Assembly (NCBI GenBank): GCA_014695345.1
Contig: JACJOC010000095.1
Location: 1-64,000 of the forward strand
DNA from: Cyanobacteria bacterium FACHB-471
GTDB taxonomy: Bacteria; Cyanobacteriota; Cyanobacteriia; Elainellales; Elainellaceae
Length of the DNA: 64,000 bases
Reading direction: 5' to 3'
Positions 53,943-62,566 of the stretch are shown in pieces (the stretch's first letter is position 1; each line of letters opens with the position of its first letter). The position numbers and the translations under genes are program-made. The notes under the pieces were generated by a model, which worked only from the letters and a program-made list of their open reading frames with translations, did no database searches and was not told where the DNA came from.

Positions 53943-55531
53943 AGATCCGAGCCTGCCGCCCAATTAGCACTAACTTGCAGCTTGCGATCCAGCGCTTGAC
54001 GAGTTGGGGGAAGTAACGCAGGCTGCCATTCTTCAGGGCTAAAGCTGTCTGCACTGGCAACGTGGCGCAGGTTTTGGCGTGGGCTAGTCGTGGCGATCGC
54101 CCCTGCCCGTGCCTCCATCTGATCCTGAAGCTGCACTCCACTGGAACTAATCTGTACCCGTCGTTCAAACTGCGGCCCGTCTGCTTTACCTGATCGAAAA
54201 ATCATTTTTTGCTTCAAAAACGGGACCAGCTTTTCACCAAACAGCCAAGCCAACAGCCGCAGAACGGCATGTTTGACAGGGCTAGCAACATGAAACTGAG
54301 TTTTCTGACAGTTGCCGCGAATGCAAATTTCCTGTCCCTGCCGCTGAATCGACCACTCATCTGACCACCAGTTGCTTGTCCAGAGTCCGCCTTTTGCCTC
54401 AATTCGCCAACCGTGGTCAACAACAGGCGGCTGATTCTGACGATGAATTCTGACTAAGCCACCTTTGCGCGCTGCAACGTAGGTAGTCCACTGGCGATCG
54501 CTTGACCAGTAAGCCCAATAACCACAACCCTCCAACCAAACTTCAGGTCGAAAAGTTGGAGCCTGAGCTGCTTGCATTGCGTCTAAGTAAGGCAAACTTC
54601 TTACAATACTGGCGAATACGTAATGACAGTGGTAGCGGTCATCTGTTGCCCAGATCGGATGGCTGGGTTGTCCTAAATCGCGAAACAGCGTTTCAACTAA
54701 CCAGCTTGCTAGAGGATTGCGGGATGCAGCCCGAACCAATCCGTAAGGCACCACATAATCAGTGTTGCGACAGTTCAAAGTAGAAGGCAATCGACCGTCA
54801 GCGCCTACCAGTTGAGCGAGGAAGGCGATCGCCCTATCCGTTGCCTGAATCGCTCGCTTATCGTGAGTTACGTCATAATAATCGGCTAGTGCATCCAGAG
54901 TGACGGTCAGATAGCCGAAATCTGGCCCACCATACTCGTTAAACCAACCTTCGGGGTGCTGCGACTGGAAGAGGCGATCGGCGATCGGCTGAATGGCGCT
55001 TGGGGCAATGATTCCCACCTTTGCAGCCAGCGCAATCCCCGCTAGTCCCGCTGCCTGTTGATTCATTGCCTTTTGCTCTATCCGCCCTGCCAGCTTTTGC
55101 GCTAGTCGCTTCAGGGGAGCCTCATTTACAGAATTGAGTAAATGCGGGGCGTTGGTTTGCCAGTCATATAGCACTCGACTTGCCGCATACAGCCCAAACG
55201 CCGCTGCTGGAAAGCTGCGCTCAAACGGGTAATACTCGTCTACTCCACCCTGGCGATCGACCTGCCGTGCCAGCGCATTCACTGCACCGACACACCAGCG
55301 CTCGATTACATCAGAGGAAACGTTGACGGCAATTTGTCTAGCTCGTGCTGCCTCTAAAGTAAAAACGCCCTGCTGAAGAATGGCTGAGGGAAAATCACGA
55401 ATTTTGTAATGCCAATAGTTGCGATCGAAACAGCCAAAAGTGGGTGAATCAGGGTCACGATCCATCTGGGTCAATACCCGCGCCATCTGGCAGTTGACGT
55501 AGTGGCGAAATTGGGAAGGCAAGTCAGACAT
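53939..55531 (-). CDS. Heparinase/alginate-lyase-like (alpha/alpha toroid plus beta-sandwich) protein
   Basis: From the ATG at 55531 (the frame extends to a GTG at 55552) 530 residues. The N-terminal 330 residues are helix-rich with features of an (alpha/alpha) toroid: VGAVNALARQVDRQGGVDEYYPFERSF, QHPEGWFNEYGGPDFGYLTVTLDAL and WATDDRYHCHYVF. The C-terminal part (about 370-510) is beta-rich and has paired Trp motifs (WTSNWWSDEW). The layout recalls heparinase II/III-type lyases or hydrolases, but I cannot confirm catalytic residues. It has no signal peptide. The 4-bp ATGA overlap couples it to the flippase-like gene. Confidence 0.6.
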   Translation of the reverse strand: MSDLPSQFRHYVNCQMARVLTQMDRDPDSPTFGCFDRNYWHYKIRDFPSAILQQGVFTLEAARARQIAVNVSSDVIERWCVGAVNALARQVDRQGGVDEYYPFERSFPAAAFGLYAASRVLYDWQTNAPHLLNSVNEAPLKRLAQKLAGRIEQKAMNQQAAGLAGIALAAKVGIIAPSAIQPIADRLFQSQHPEGWFNEYGGPDFGYLTVTLDALADYYDVTHDKRAIQATDRAIAFLAQLVGADGRLPSTLNCRNTDYVVPYGLVRAASRNPLASWLVETLFRDLGQPSHPIWATDDRYHCHYVFASIVRSLPYLDAMQAAQAPTFRPEVWLEGCGYWAYWSSDRQWTTYVAARKGGLVRIHRQNQPPVVDHGWRIEAKGGLWTSNWWSDEWSIQRQGQEICIRGNCQKTQFHVASPVKHAVLRLLAWLFGEKLVPFLKQKMIFRSGKADGPQFERRVQISSSGVQLQDQMEARAGAIATTSPRQNLRHVASADSFSPEEWQPALLPPTRQALDRKLQVSANWAAGSDL

Positions 55532-55644
55532 TGAGGTTGAGGGCGATCGCACAACGAGTTAGGAGTTCTGAAGAACTGCTATAAAAGCGTATCACCCTCA
55601 CCAAATCTTACTGATAGTCTGGTTTAGTTTGATCCTATAGCACT

Positions 55645-57063
55645 CTACCCTTTTACATTGGACTGAATTTCTTGCCAGCGATCGCTCCCCCCCTCCTCAA
55701 CAAACCTCACCTCAGCCAACCCCTTCCGCTTAGTTGGCTTAGACAACCTCTTCCAGGTTTTACGCAAGAAGTTGAAGGTTGGTCCAACCAGTTCCATTGG
55801 CAGTTTAGAAACTAGCCATCTTGCCCAAGCTTGACGACCAATTAGAAAAGAACCGCTGATTACAACTTCGACGAGCCAGCGGCTGAAGGGAATTTTTTCG
55901 GGACGGTAGCCAAAGTCAGGAACAGGAATGCCCTGTCGCTGCTGCACGGCTAGCCGAATGAAGCTGCCTCGCTTTTTGAAGTCGAGCATGTGACCATGCA
56001 TTCCTAATGCTTGATTAACGGAAATTGCCTCTAGGTTCAGTTCGCCGGACTGCTGCATCTTTAGCAGAACTTTCTCAGCAAATTCACTACGGGCGACAAT
56101 GACGGAATGACCGCCACCTGCCTGCTCAAATTGGGGTGACCAGGCATCCCCGACCGATAGATCGGTGGCTTCGTTGGTGAAGTCGGGCGTGATCTGGCAG
56201 TTGCGCGAAATGTAGAAAGGAATCAGGTAGTTGTAGTAAAACTTTTGAGCTTTGAAGACACGCCCATCAGCGGTTTCTACTTGTAAGTAGCCGGGCCATT
56301 CGCCTGCTCGCCACTGGAGTGAGGTAATGGCGATCGCATCCTTCACCCCCTGCATCCGCAAAAACGCCCGTACTGCTCCCGCATACATGTTCGTCCCTGT
56401 ATAAGGACCAGCCACAAACACGACCTTCTGAGCAGCAGGATGTCCTGCTGCCTGGAGCATTCGCAGTGCAGTGACCTGTTCTGGGAGCCCAACAAACGCC
56501 AGACGACCAGGGAATGCTGCGATTTCAGGCAGAATCGTCAGCGTCGGAGTGATGGCATAGATACTTTGAGCCGCTGCAAGAATTTCTTCTCGACTGGTAG
56601 CGATTACCGGGGTCGCGGCTTCTGGGGAATGCAAGCCCTGACGTAGCACGACGGCTCCTTCAATCTGACCGCTTTCTAGTAGATGAATCAGGACTCGGCT
56701 GATTACTCCGCCCGATGCACCGCGCCGTCGAACGGCTGGGTCAGCCGCATAGCCCGTAAATACCTGCCGGTAAGCACCCAGCAGCGGACTGTTAGGCTTG
56801 CCGTCGTTCAAGTATGCCAGCAGGTCAGGATAGGGAACGCCACGCCCAGAGCAAACCGCCCACGCCAATCTCAGTGATTGGTCTTCTGCCTCGGTCAAAG
56901 CTCGACGCAAAAAGGGCAGTGGCCCAGATGGAGTTTCCCGAAACTCCATCAGCTCTGGATGCAGTCCTACACATGCGCCACAGTGCGTGCAATTCTTGGG
57001 TTGAATCACCTGTGTTTGAAAGCGGTTCCAGAAGCTGTGTTTTATTCCGTTCCCCATTTTCAT
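55645..57063 (-). CDS. Coenzyme F420 hydrogenase/dehydrogenase beta-subunit-like iron-sulphur protein
   Basis: Choosing the ATG at 57063, which overlaps the GT2 stop as ATGA, gives 472 residues. An N-terminal ferredoxin-like half-site [11 protein letters not shown] (C25, C28, C31) has His35 where a fourth Cys is expected. FrhB-type N- and C-terminal domains follow, with [43 protein letters not shown] and the late [10 protein letters not shown]. Homologues of this domain pair occur in surface-polysaccharide loci, where their electron-transfer role is poorly understood. It sits between the GT2 and heparinase-like genes. Confidence 0.85.
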   Translation of the reverse strand: MKMGNGIKHSFWNRFQTQVIQPKNCTHCGACVGLHPELMEFRETPSGPLPFLRRALTEAEDQSLRLAWAVCSGRGVPYPDLLAYLNDGKPNSPLLGAYRQVFTGYAADPAVRRRGASGGVISRVLIHLLESGQIEGAVVLRQGLHSPEAATPVIATSREEILAAAQSIYAITPTLTILPEIAAFPGRLAFVGLPEQVTALRMLQAAGHPAAQKVVFVAGPYTGTNMYAGAVRAFLRMQGVKDAIAITSLQWRAGEWPGYLQVETADGRVFKAQKFYYNYLIPFYISRNCQITPDFTNEATDLSVGDAWSPQFEQAGGGHSVIVARSEFAEKVLLKMQQSGELNLEAISVNQALGMHGHMLDFKKRGSFIRLAVQQRQGIPVPDFGYRPEKIPFSRWLVEVVISGSFLIGRQAWARWLVSKLPMELVGPTFNFLRKTWKRLSKPTKRKGLAEVRFVEEGGSDRWQEIQSNVKG

Positions 57064-58022
57064 CGCTCTTTTTGGTTGGAATTCAGTTCTGCTCGACGCA
57101 GGCGCAATTGAATATCTTCTAATACTTTGCGGTTGACCGCCATCAGGTCTGCGACTAAGCCAAACATCCACAGTTGAAAGCCAATCAGAATCAAGATTGC
57201 CGCCAAAATCAGACTAGGCGCACGCGATCGCGTCCCATTCTCTAGGAAGAACAAGACTAGCCAACGAACTCCTAGCAAAAAGCCCATAGAAAAGGGAAGG
57301 CTGCCCAAAACCACGAAAAATCGCAGCGGCTTGTAGGTCATCGAGATTCGCAGAATAGTAAGAAGCGATCGCTTCACATACGAGGGAATGCTTTTCACCA
57401 ACCGCGAGGGACGCAAATAGCCATTTGTGCGAATCGGTACTGATTTAATTGCCATCCCTTGCCGCCCTGCCTGAATGATGGTCTCCAGGGTGTACGTGTA
57501 TTCGTTAAACACATTTAGTCGCAGCGCTGCCTCTCGGCTGATTGCCCGAAAGCCGCTTGGCGCGTCCACGACATTCGTTTTGCTCGCTAGCCGAACCACC
57601 CAACTGCCAAACCCTTGCAACAGCTTTTTGATGGGCGAAAAATGCTTAATTTGCCGAATCGGTCGCGCCCCTACCACGATGTCTGCTTCGCCTTGCAAAA
57701 TCGGCTCGACCAGCCTGGGAATGTCAGCCGCACAGTACTGATTGTCTGCATCCGTATTTACGATGATGTCTGCCCCCGCCTTGAGGCACGCTTCTAACCC
57801 TGCCATGAAGGCATGAGCTAATCCTTGATTGCGGGCAAAGCTGACGACATGATCTACTCCATTGGCTAGCGCTACTTCAACGGTGCGATCGCTGCTGCCA
57901 TCATTGATAATCAGCCACTCTACTTGGTCGATGCCAGGAATCTGGCGCGGTAGCTCAGCTAGCGTCATTCCTAAGGTGGCTTCCTCGTTGTAGCAAGGAA
58001 TTTGAATAATCAGTTTGGTCAT
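57060..58022 (-). CDS. GT2 family glycosyltransferase, dolichol-phosphate-mannose-synthase-like, with C-terminal membrane helices
   Basis: 320 residues. The GT-A domain has [22 protein letters not shown], and [16 protein letters not shown] with the DxD metal motif. It then has [18 protein letters not shown] and [12 protein letters not shown], typical of polyprenyl-phosphate glycosyltransferases. Two C-terminal transmembrane helices (about 240-300) anchor it. It is the first gene of the four-gene cassette down to 52950, with the next gene coupled by ATGA. It probably makes a polyprenyl-phosphate-linked sugar at the cytoplasmic face. Confidence 0.9.
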   Translation of the reverse strand: MTKLIIQIPCYNEEATLGMTLAELPRQIPGIDQVEWLIINDGSSDRTVEVALANGVDHVVSFARNQGLAHAFMAGLEACLKAGADIIVNTDADNQYCAADIPRLVEPILQGEADIVVGARPIRQIKHFSPIKKLLQGFGSWVVRLASKTNVVDAPSGFRAISREAALRLNVFNEYTYTLETIIQAGRQGMAIKSVPIRTNGYLRPSRLVKSIPSYVKRSLLTILRISMTYKPLRFFVVLGSLPFSMGFLLGVRWLVLFFLENGTRSRAPSLILAAILILIGFQLWMFGLVADLMAVNRKVLEDIQLRLRRAELNSNQKER

Positions 58023-58336
58023 CAGCAGATTTCAACGCTCGGATCAGAGTGAATCAGACTCTAGAATAAAACGCCCTTTACCCAAACTTTACTTTTAATC
58101 GCAGCACGTTAGAGCAGGTTCCAGGTTAGGTAGAGAACAAATTCATCATTAGTCATCTATCGCAAGAGGTCAATATAGCGTATGCACGCGATTATGTAGA
58201 GGATGCAAAATAATTCGGAACTGACGCAATAATTTGATGCGATCGCCCCTTTTCCCCTCGTCCGAGGGATGACCTGGTTCGCTAAAAACCGTTCAAATAG
58301 TCAAGTCTCCAGTCGCTTTCTAGGACATTCAAGACT
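58023..58336. other. Intergenic region between divergent GT2 and SDR genes
   Basis: 314 bp with no supported gene. One short interrupted palindrome, CCCTCG-TC-CGAGGG (58255-58268), lies 68 bp before the SDR start and could be an operator. A HIP1-like core lies near 58240. Nothing else is recognised. Confidence 0.5.
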
Positions 58337-59131
58337 ATGGATCTTCAACTGACTGGCAAAGTCGCAGTAGTGAGTGGTTCGACGGCTGGAATTGGGCTGG
58401 CGATCGCCACCACCATGGCTCAAGAAGGAGCAACCGTAATTGTCAATGGACGCACTGAAGCACGAGTAAATGCAGCTATTGATCAGATCAAACAAAAGAC
58501 GCCCGATGTCAAACTGCAAGGACTAGCTGCTGACCTGGGTACCTCGAATGGTGCAAATCAGTTGTTTCAAAAAGTTCCAGAGGTTGACATTCTAGTCAAC
58601 AACCTAGGCATTTATGGTGCAAAAGCCTTTAGCGAAATTTCAGATGATGAGTGGCTCAAATTCCTGGAAGTAAACGTCATGAGTGGCGTTCGGCTCTCTC
58701 GACATTACTTGCCTAAGATGATGCAGAAAAACTGGGGGAGAATCATCTTTATCTCCAGTGAGTCTGCCGTGAATATTCCCGCTGAAATGATTCACTATGG
58801 GGTGACAAAAACTGCTCAGGTATCTCTAGCACGAGGGTTAGCCGAAACAACAGTCGGGACCAATGTCACCGTAAACTCAGTGCTACCAGGACCCACGCGC
58901 TCAGAAGGGGTAGAAGAGTTTATTCAAGGATTGGGAACAGAGCAAAAGATTTCACCAGAGCAGGTGGAGAAGGAGTTTTTTGAGAAAACGCGCCCCTCTT
59001 CTCTGATTCAACGCTTTGCGACTATCGAAGAAGTTGCTGCGCTAGTTGCATTTGTTGCCAGTCCTCTATCCTCGGCCACGAATGGAGCCGCACTGCGAGT
59101 AGATGGCGGAGTAGTGCGTTCAATTATTTGA
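58337..59131 (+). CDS. SDR family oxidoreductase
   Basis: 264 residues. Motifs: GSTAGIGLA for the cofactor, NNLG (a variant of NNAG), Ser in FISSES and YGVTK with the catalytic Tyr/Lys. The C-terminus (LVAFVASPLSS ATNGAALRVDGG) is FabG-like. It is the first gene of a plus-strand run followed by a membrane protein and a TSUP transporter, but a hairpin overlapping the next start codon suggests separate control. Substrate unknown. Confidence 0.9.
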   Translation: MDLQLTGKVAVVSGSTAGIGLAIATTMAQEGATVIVNGRTEARVNAAIDQIKQKTPDVKLQGLAADLGTSNGANQLFQKVPEVDILVNNLGIYGAKAFSEISDDEWLKFLEVNVMSGVRLSRHYLPKMMQKNWGRIIFISSESAVNIPAEMIHYGVTKTAQVSLARGLAETTVGTNVTVNSVLPGPTRSEGVEEFIQGLGTEQKISPEQVEKEFFEKTRPSSLIQRFATIEEVAALVAFVASPLSSATNGAALRVDGGVVRSII

Positions 59132-59188
59132 ATCATGTAAAGGTTGGCGCTGGAACTGCAAACTTGCAGTTTTTCGTCCAGCACGGTG

Positions 59189-59226
59189 ATAAAATACGGC
59201 AACTACGTCAAATTACCGTATTTTAT
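59189..59226 (+). promoter_or_regulatory. Inverted repeat overlapping a start codon
   Basis: ATAAAATACGG (59189-59199) and CCGTATTTTAT (59216-59226) are perfect inverted copies. The right arm ends inside the ATG at 59225. It could bind a dimeric regulator at the promoter, or fold in the mRNA so that the start codon is hidden. Confidence 0.6.
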
Positions 59227-59701
59227 GGAACGTCTGTCAGAACCAGATTCGCCCCTTGATTCAACTTCGGCGTTTAGCCCAGAACAACCAACTCCACTCA
59301 AACGCCTGCGGGGTGGCTTTTTGTTAGTCTTGGGGTATTTGCTGTCGCCGCTCTCCTGGTGGAACGACCTGTTTTTTAATCTGCCGTTTGCCTATGGGTT
59401 GGGCTACCTGGCAAGCCGCTTTTCGCCTGATTTCTTTTTGCCTGCGGCGATCGCCGGGTACTGGCTTTCTAATGTAGCGGGAATCCTGCTGATGCAACTG
59501 GGGATTATGGATGTCTTCCAGGGTGAGTCAAAAGAGCGCAATCTTAAGAAAGAACTGCTTACAGGTGTAGTTTCCTCCACGGTCTACACCTTAATTATTT
59601 TGGGGTTAATTCATTTCCACGTTTTGGAAACTCCTGGGTTAGAGCTAGAAGGAAGTTCGTTTAGCTTGAGTGTGCTGTGGCCCTTTGGAGGCGATCGCTA
59701 A
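59225..59701 (+). CDS. Conserved cyanobacterial membrane protein of unknown function
   Basis: From the ATG at 59225 the protein is 158 residues; the longer frame runs through the inverted repeat and is unlikely. After about 25 polar residues there are four hydrophobic segments (GGFLLVLGYLLSPL, LPFAYGLGYLA, LPAAIAGYWLSNVAGILLMQ, SSTVYTLIILGLIHF). I recognise no named domain. The TSUP gene starts 1 bp after its stop, so the two are co-translated and may form a transport pair. The arrangement resembles TSUP with an accessory membrane protein, as in the nearby TSUP-DUF1634 pair. Confidence 0.75.
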   Translation: MERLSEPDSPLDSTSAFSPEQPTPLKRLRGGFLLVLGYLLSPLSWWNDLFFNLPFAYGLGYLASRFSPDFFLPAAIAGYWLSNVAGILLMQLGIMDVFQGESKERNLKKELLTGVVSSTVYTLIILGLIHFHVLETPGLELEGSSFSLSVLWPFGGDR

Positions 59702-59702
59702 G

Positions 59703-60497
59703 ATGAACTACCTACTGCTTTCATCCCTCAGTTTTGTAGTTGGAATTATTGTGGGGCTGACAGGAATCGGTGGTGCTTCTCTGATCACACCCATGCTCAT
59801 CGTTGTGTTTCAGGTGCCTGCTTCGATAGCAGTTAGCTCTGACGTAGTTGCCGCAGCGTTGATGAAAATTGTGGGTGGGGTAAAACACTGGCGGCAGCAG
59901 ACGGTTGATGTACAGGCGGTGAAATGGTTAGCTTCAGGCAGTGTGCCGGGTTCCCTCGTTGGGGTTGGTCTGCTGCATTTCATTCGACAAAGTGACATTA
60001 ATTTAGATAGTCTACTGCTGCGATTACTGGGCATTGCCATTCTGATGATCACGCTGGTGGCACTCCTGCAACTGATCCTGATGATGGTGGCTCCGTCGCT
60101 GGAATTGCCCTCCTTACCCAAGCTGAATCTAGATACTTTGAATGGAAGGGCGATCGCGATCGCGGTTGGTGCAATATTAGGCTGCATGGTTGGCATGACC
60201 AGCGTTTCATCTGGTTCAATGTTTGCCCTGGTATTAATCGCCCTGTTTCAACTAGATGTTAAGAAATTAGTGGGCACTGATCTAACTCAGGCCGCAATTC
60301 TCCTCAGCGTCACCTCTTTAGGACATTTAACGCTAGGAACAGTGGACTGGAGCTTAGTTCTTCCGATCTGGGTTGGATCAATTCCGGGTGTGTTGATAGG
60401 GGCGAAACTCTGTCAAGCCGCACCTCAGAAAGTGTTACGATTTGCCGTTTACCTGATCTTGGTGATGGTGAGTTGGAAGTTAGCCCATTCTGCATGA
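59703..60497 (+). CDS. TSUP (TauE/SafE) family anion transporter
   Basis: Starting at the ATG at 59703, 1 bp after the preceding stop, gives 264 residues. About eight hydrophobic segments carry the two internally repeated TSUP signatures: IIVGLTGIGGASLITPML near the N-terminus and LGCMVGMTSVSSGSMFAL at mid-protein. TSUP proteins export or import small sulphur-containing anions such as sulphite, sulfonates or taurine. The substrate here is unknown. It is convergent with the DUF1634-TSUP pair, 10 bp from its stop, so two transporters of the same superfamily meet end to end. Confidence 0.88.
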   Translation: MNYLLLSSLSFVVGIIVGLTGIGGASLITPMLIVVFQVPASIAVSSDVVAAALMKIVGGVKHWRQQTVDVQAVKWLASGSVPGSLVGVGLLHFIRQSDINLDSLLLRLLGIAILMITLVALLQLILMMVAPSLELPSLPKLNLDTLNGRAIAIAVGAILGCMVGMTSVSSGSMFALVLIALFQLDVKKLVGTDLTQAAILLSVTSLGHLTLGTVDWSLVLPIWVGSIPGVLIGAKLCQAAPQKVLRFAVYLILVMVSWKLAHSA

Positions 60498-60507
60498 ATG
60501 AAGTGTA

Positions 60508-61014
60508 TTAGAAATAGGCTCCTAGCAAACTGTAGAGCAAGCCACTAATGACCAAGCCCGTTATGACCACATAGGGAATATCGCGCTGCTTAATAAAGAA
60601 GATAAAAGACACTAGAACCCGCAGGACGGGGGTTGCAATTAAGAATAATAGCCCTAGCTGCACAATGCCGCGACGACGACCGGAAAGTACTGCATCGATG
60701 ACTCCGGCAGGCGATCGAAACATATCAGGTTCGCCCTGAAAAATATGGTAGTTAACGGGTTCCATACCGTGTCGGACAAGATATAGAATGCCGCCCAATA
60801 AAACTATTGCAGTGGCAAGCCACACACCATATTTCAGTAGATTGCTGAGGATTATTCCTAATCGGTAATCAGGCGATCGCTCGTCTAACTGGTGCTGGGC
60901 ATAGTCCTGACAACTGACCGACAGATCAACAACGAGAGGATGCTCAAGGGCGATCGACAGGGCTTGGGCGGTTACGGTTGAGGTAGGTATTTGAACTTCG
61001 GACTCGGGAGGCAT
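60508..61014 (-). CDS. DUF1634 membrane protein partner of TSUP transporter
   Basis: The ATG at 61014, 1 bp after the stop of the TSUP gene, gives 168 residues; the frame extends to a TTG at 61029. A cytoplasmic N-terminus is followed by three transmembrane helices with the DUF1634 pattern: ILSNLLKYGVWLATAIVLLGG, YLVRHG, FRSPAGVIDAVLSGRRRGIVQLGLLFLIATPVLRVL and a final ISGLLYSLLG. DUF1634 genes regularly accompany TSUP genes, so a joint transport function is likely. Confidence 0.9.
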   Translation of the reverse strand: MPPESEVQIPTSTVTAQALSIALEHPLVVDLSVSCQDYAQHQLDERSPDYRLGIILSNLLKYGVWLATAIVLLGGILYLVRHGMEPVNYHIFQGEPDMFRSPAGVIDAVLSGRRRGIVQLGLLFLIATPVLRVLVSFIFFIKQRDIPYVVITGLVISGLLYSLLGAYF

Positions 61015-61015
61015 C

Positions 61016-61822
61016 TTACATCTCTCCAAATGCGTTGTAAACCATCTTGAACGACATCACGACCAGGACGACACTAAATACGACCCGCAACACACTCACT
61101 TTTGTACCCATCAACGCTTTTGCACCCAACCAGGCACCAGGAAATACCCCTAACATTACAGGCATTGACAATCCTGGATCAATATAGCCTCGCGCCAGAT
61201 ACACACCCGCAGAAACAGCCGCCGTTACGCCAATCGTGAAACTGCTGGTGGTAGTCGATACTTTAAACGGTAGGCGCATGACCTGGTCCATTGCTAGCAC
61301 TTTCAACGCACCAGAGCCAATTCCCAATAATCCAGATAGAACGCCTGCGATCGACATTAGCCCAAATCCCAGTGGCACCGAGTAAGCCTGATAGCTCATT
61401 AGTCCATCAGGGGTTGGATAGGTGCCATGCAATTGTAGTTGTTGAGTCAGCGCTTCTTCTGCGTCATCGGTCAGCACTTCTGACCGGGGTTGCTGCGCCA
61501 AGTATGCAGAGTAGAGCAGTACGATCGCCAGCACCAGCGTTAATAGCTTGATCGAAATCATGGTTGCCAGTAGTGCTCCTACAATGGCTCCAATAGTGGT
61601 AGCCACTTCCAGAAACATACCCAACCTTAAATTGGCATAGCCCTGGCGAATGTAGGTGGATGCTGCTGCACAGGAGGTTGCAATCACTGAGACGAGCGAT
61701 GCCCCAATCGCATAGCGGATATCTACGCCAAATACAGAGGTCAGCAGCGGAACGATCACCACACCGCCACCCAAACCCGTCAACGCTCCCAAAAATCCTG
61801 CCAGGAACGAGCCAGCCCACAC
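61016..61822 (-). CDS. TSUP (TauE/SafE) family anion transporter, non-canonical start region
   Basis: The open frame from GTG 61822 gives 268 residues with the signatures FLAGFLGALTGLGGGVVIVPLL and LSGLLGIGSGALKVLAM. About eight hydrophobic segments are present. No ATG exists upstream before the in-frame stop, and the conserved hydrophobic start would include more residues. A CTG at 61849 has AGGAG 7 nt upstream, so translation may begin there (277 residues). A palindromic repeat lies a few bases further upstream. It is followed after 1 bp by its DUF1634 partner. Sulphite or a similar anion is the probable substrate class. Confidence 0.85.
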   Translation of the reverse strand: MWAGSFLAGFLGALTGLGGGVVIVPLLTSVFGVDIRYAIGASLVSVIATSCAAASTYIRQGYANLRLGMFLEVATTIGAIVGALLATMISIKLLTLVLAIVLLYSAYLAQQPRSEVLTDDAEEALTQQLQLHGTYPTPDGLMSYQAYSVPLGFGLMSIAGVLSGLLGIGSGALKVLAMDQVMRLPFKVSTTTSSFTIGVTAAVSAGVYLARGYIDPGLSMPVMLGVFPGAWLGAKALMGTKVSVLRVVFSVVLVVMSFKMVYNAFGEM

Positions 61823-61880
61823 TAATACGGAAAATTCTAGAATATTCAGATGCTTGCTCCTGAATGAACCAGTTTAGTTG

Positions 61881-61919
61881 TTCAGGTCTCCGACTTCTCA
61901 AGGAAGTCGGAGACCTGAA
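61881..61919. repeat. 39-bp palindromic repeat with 17-bp arms
   Basis: TTCAGGTCTCCGACTTC (61881-61897) and GAAGTCGGAGACCTGAA (61903-61919) form perfect arms around TCAAG. It lies between two minus-strand genes, 5 bp from the end of one and about 30 bp upstream of the TSUP translation region. It is of a type seen as interspersed repeats in cyanobacteria and may also end the transcript of the secreted protein gene. Confidence 0.85.
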
Positions 61920-61924
61920 GTTGC

Positions 61925-62542
61925 TTAATCTAAGGGTGCAGCGGGAAATTGAGTGGTCAGGTCTGCCTGAGTTAAATCGGGAATTTCCCAATTCAAATCT
62001 CCAGACTTGAAGACTTGGGTTGCGGGAAGATTTAACTCGATCGCTCCTGTATCGGGATTTTCTGTCGCGATCAACTGTGTTCCTTGCAGAACTTTAATAG
62101 CGGCTGCGCTGCCGACATTCAACCCTGCTACTTTGACATCATTAGGCAAGTAGATTCCTTTGCAAGCCCAATCATCATCGGTTTCTGCTCCTGCGGGCAG
62201 GAGGTACATGATCTGATCAAAGGTGGAAGTCGATGTTTTAGACTTGTCACCATAGACGGCGATCGCTTGAGCCGTATCATTGCGGCAAATCGTGTCTTCG
62301 CCCGTTTCCATGATGTATTTCTGGTATTGTAAATCCGCAATTTGCTGTTGCACTTGCTCCATCGTCATTCCTTCAGGGGGAGTGTTGGTATCTTGTGCTT
62401 GAGTCAAGTTGACTAACGTCTCAGTAATTTGGGTGTAGTCAGGATTTTGATCTAAAGGAGGTGGATCGGCGAGAGCGGGTTGAGCAACGGCGATGTTGAG
62501 GAAAAGCATCAATCCAATCAGCAGCAATTTGAACAGTTTCAT
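61925..62542 (-). CDS. Secreted protein of unknown function
   Basis: The ATG at 62542 has GGAG 7 nt upstream; this gives 205 residues. A signal peptide (KLFKLLLIGLMLFLNIAVAQPALA) is followed by a Pro-rich start, a helical stretch (MEQVQQQIADLQYQKYIMETG) and a beta-rich domain with two cysteines (TICRNDTA and DWACKGIYLP) that may pair. I recognise no named family, but the shape fits small periplasmic or extracellular cyanobacterial proteins. It lies between the cadmium transporter genes and the TSUP pair on the same strand. Confidence 0.75.
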   Translation of the reverse strand: MKLFKLLLIGLMLFLNIAVAQPALADPPPLDQNPDYTQITETLVNLTQAQDTNTPPEGMTMEQVQQQIADLQYQKYIMETGEDTICRNDTAQAIAVYGDKSKTSTSTFDQIMYLLPAGAETDDDWACKGIYLPNDVKVAGLNVGSAAAIKVLQGTQLIATENPDTGAIELNLPATQVFKSGDLNWEIPDLTQADLTTQFPAAPLD

Positions 62543-62566
62543 GGTCAATCTCCTTCGAGTTTAGAA

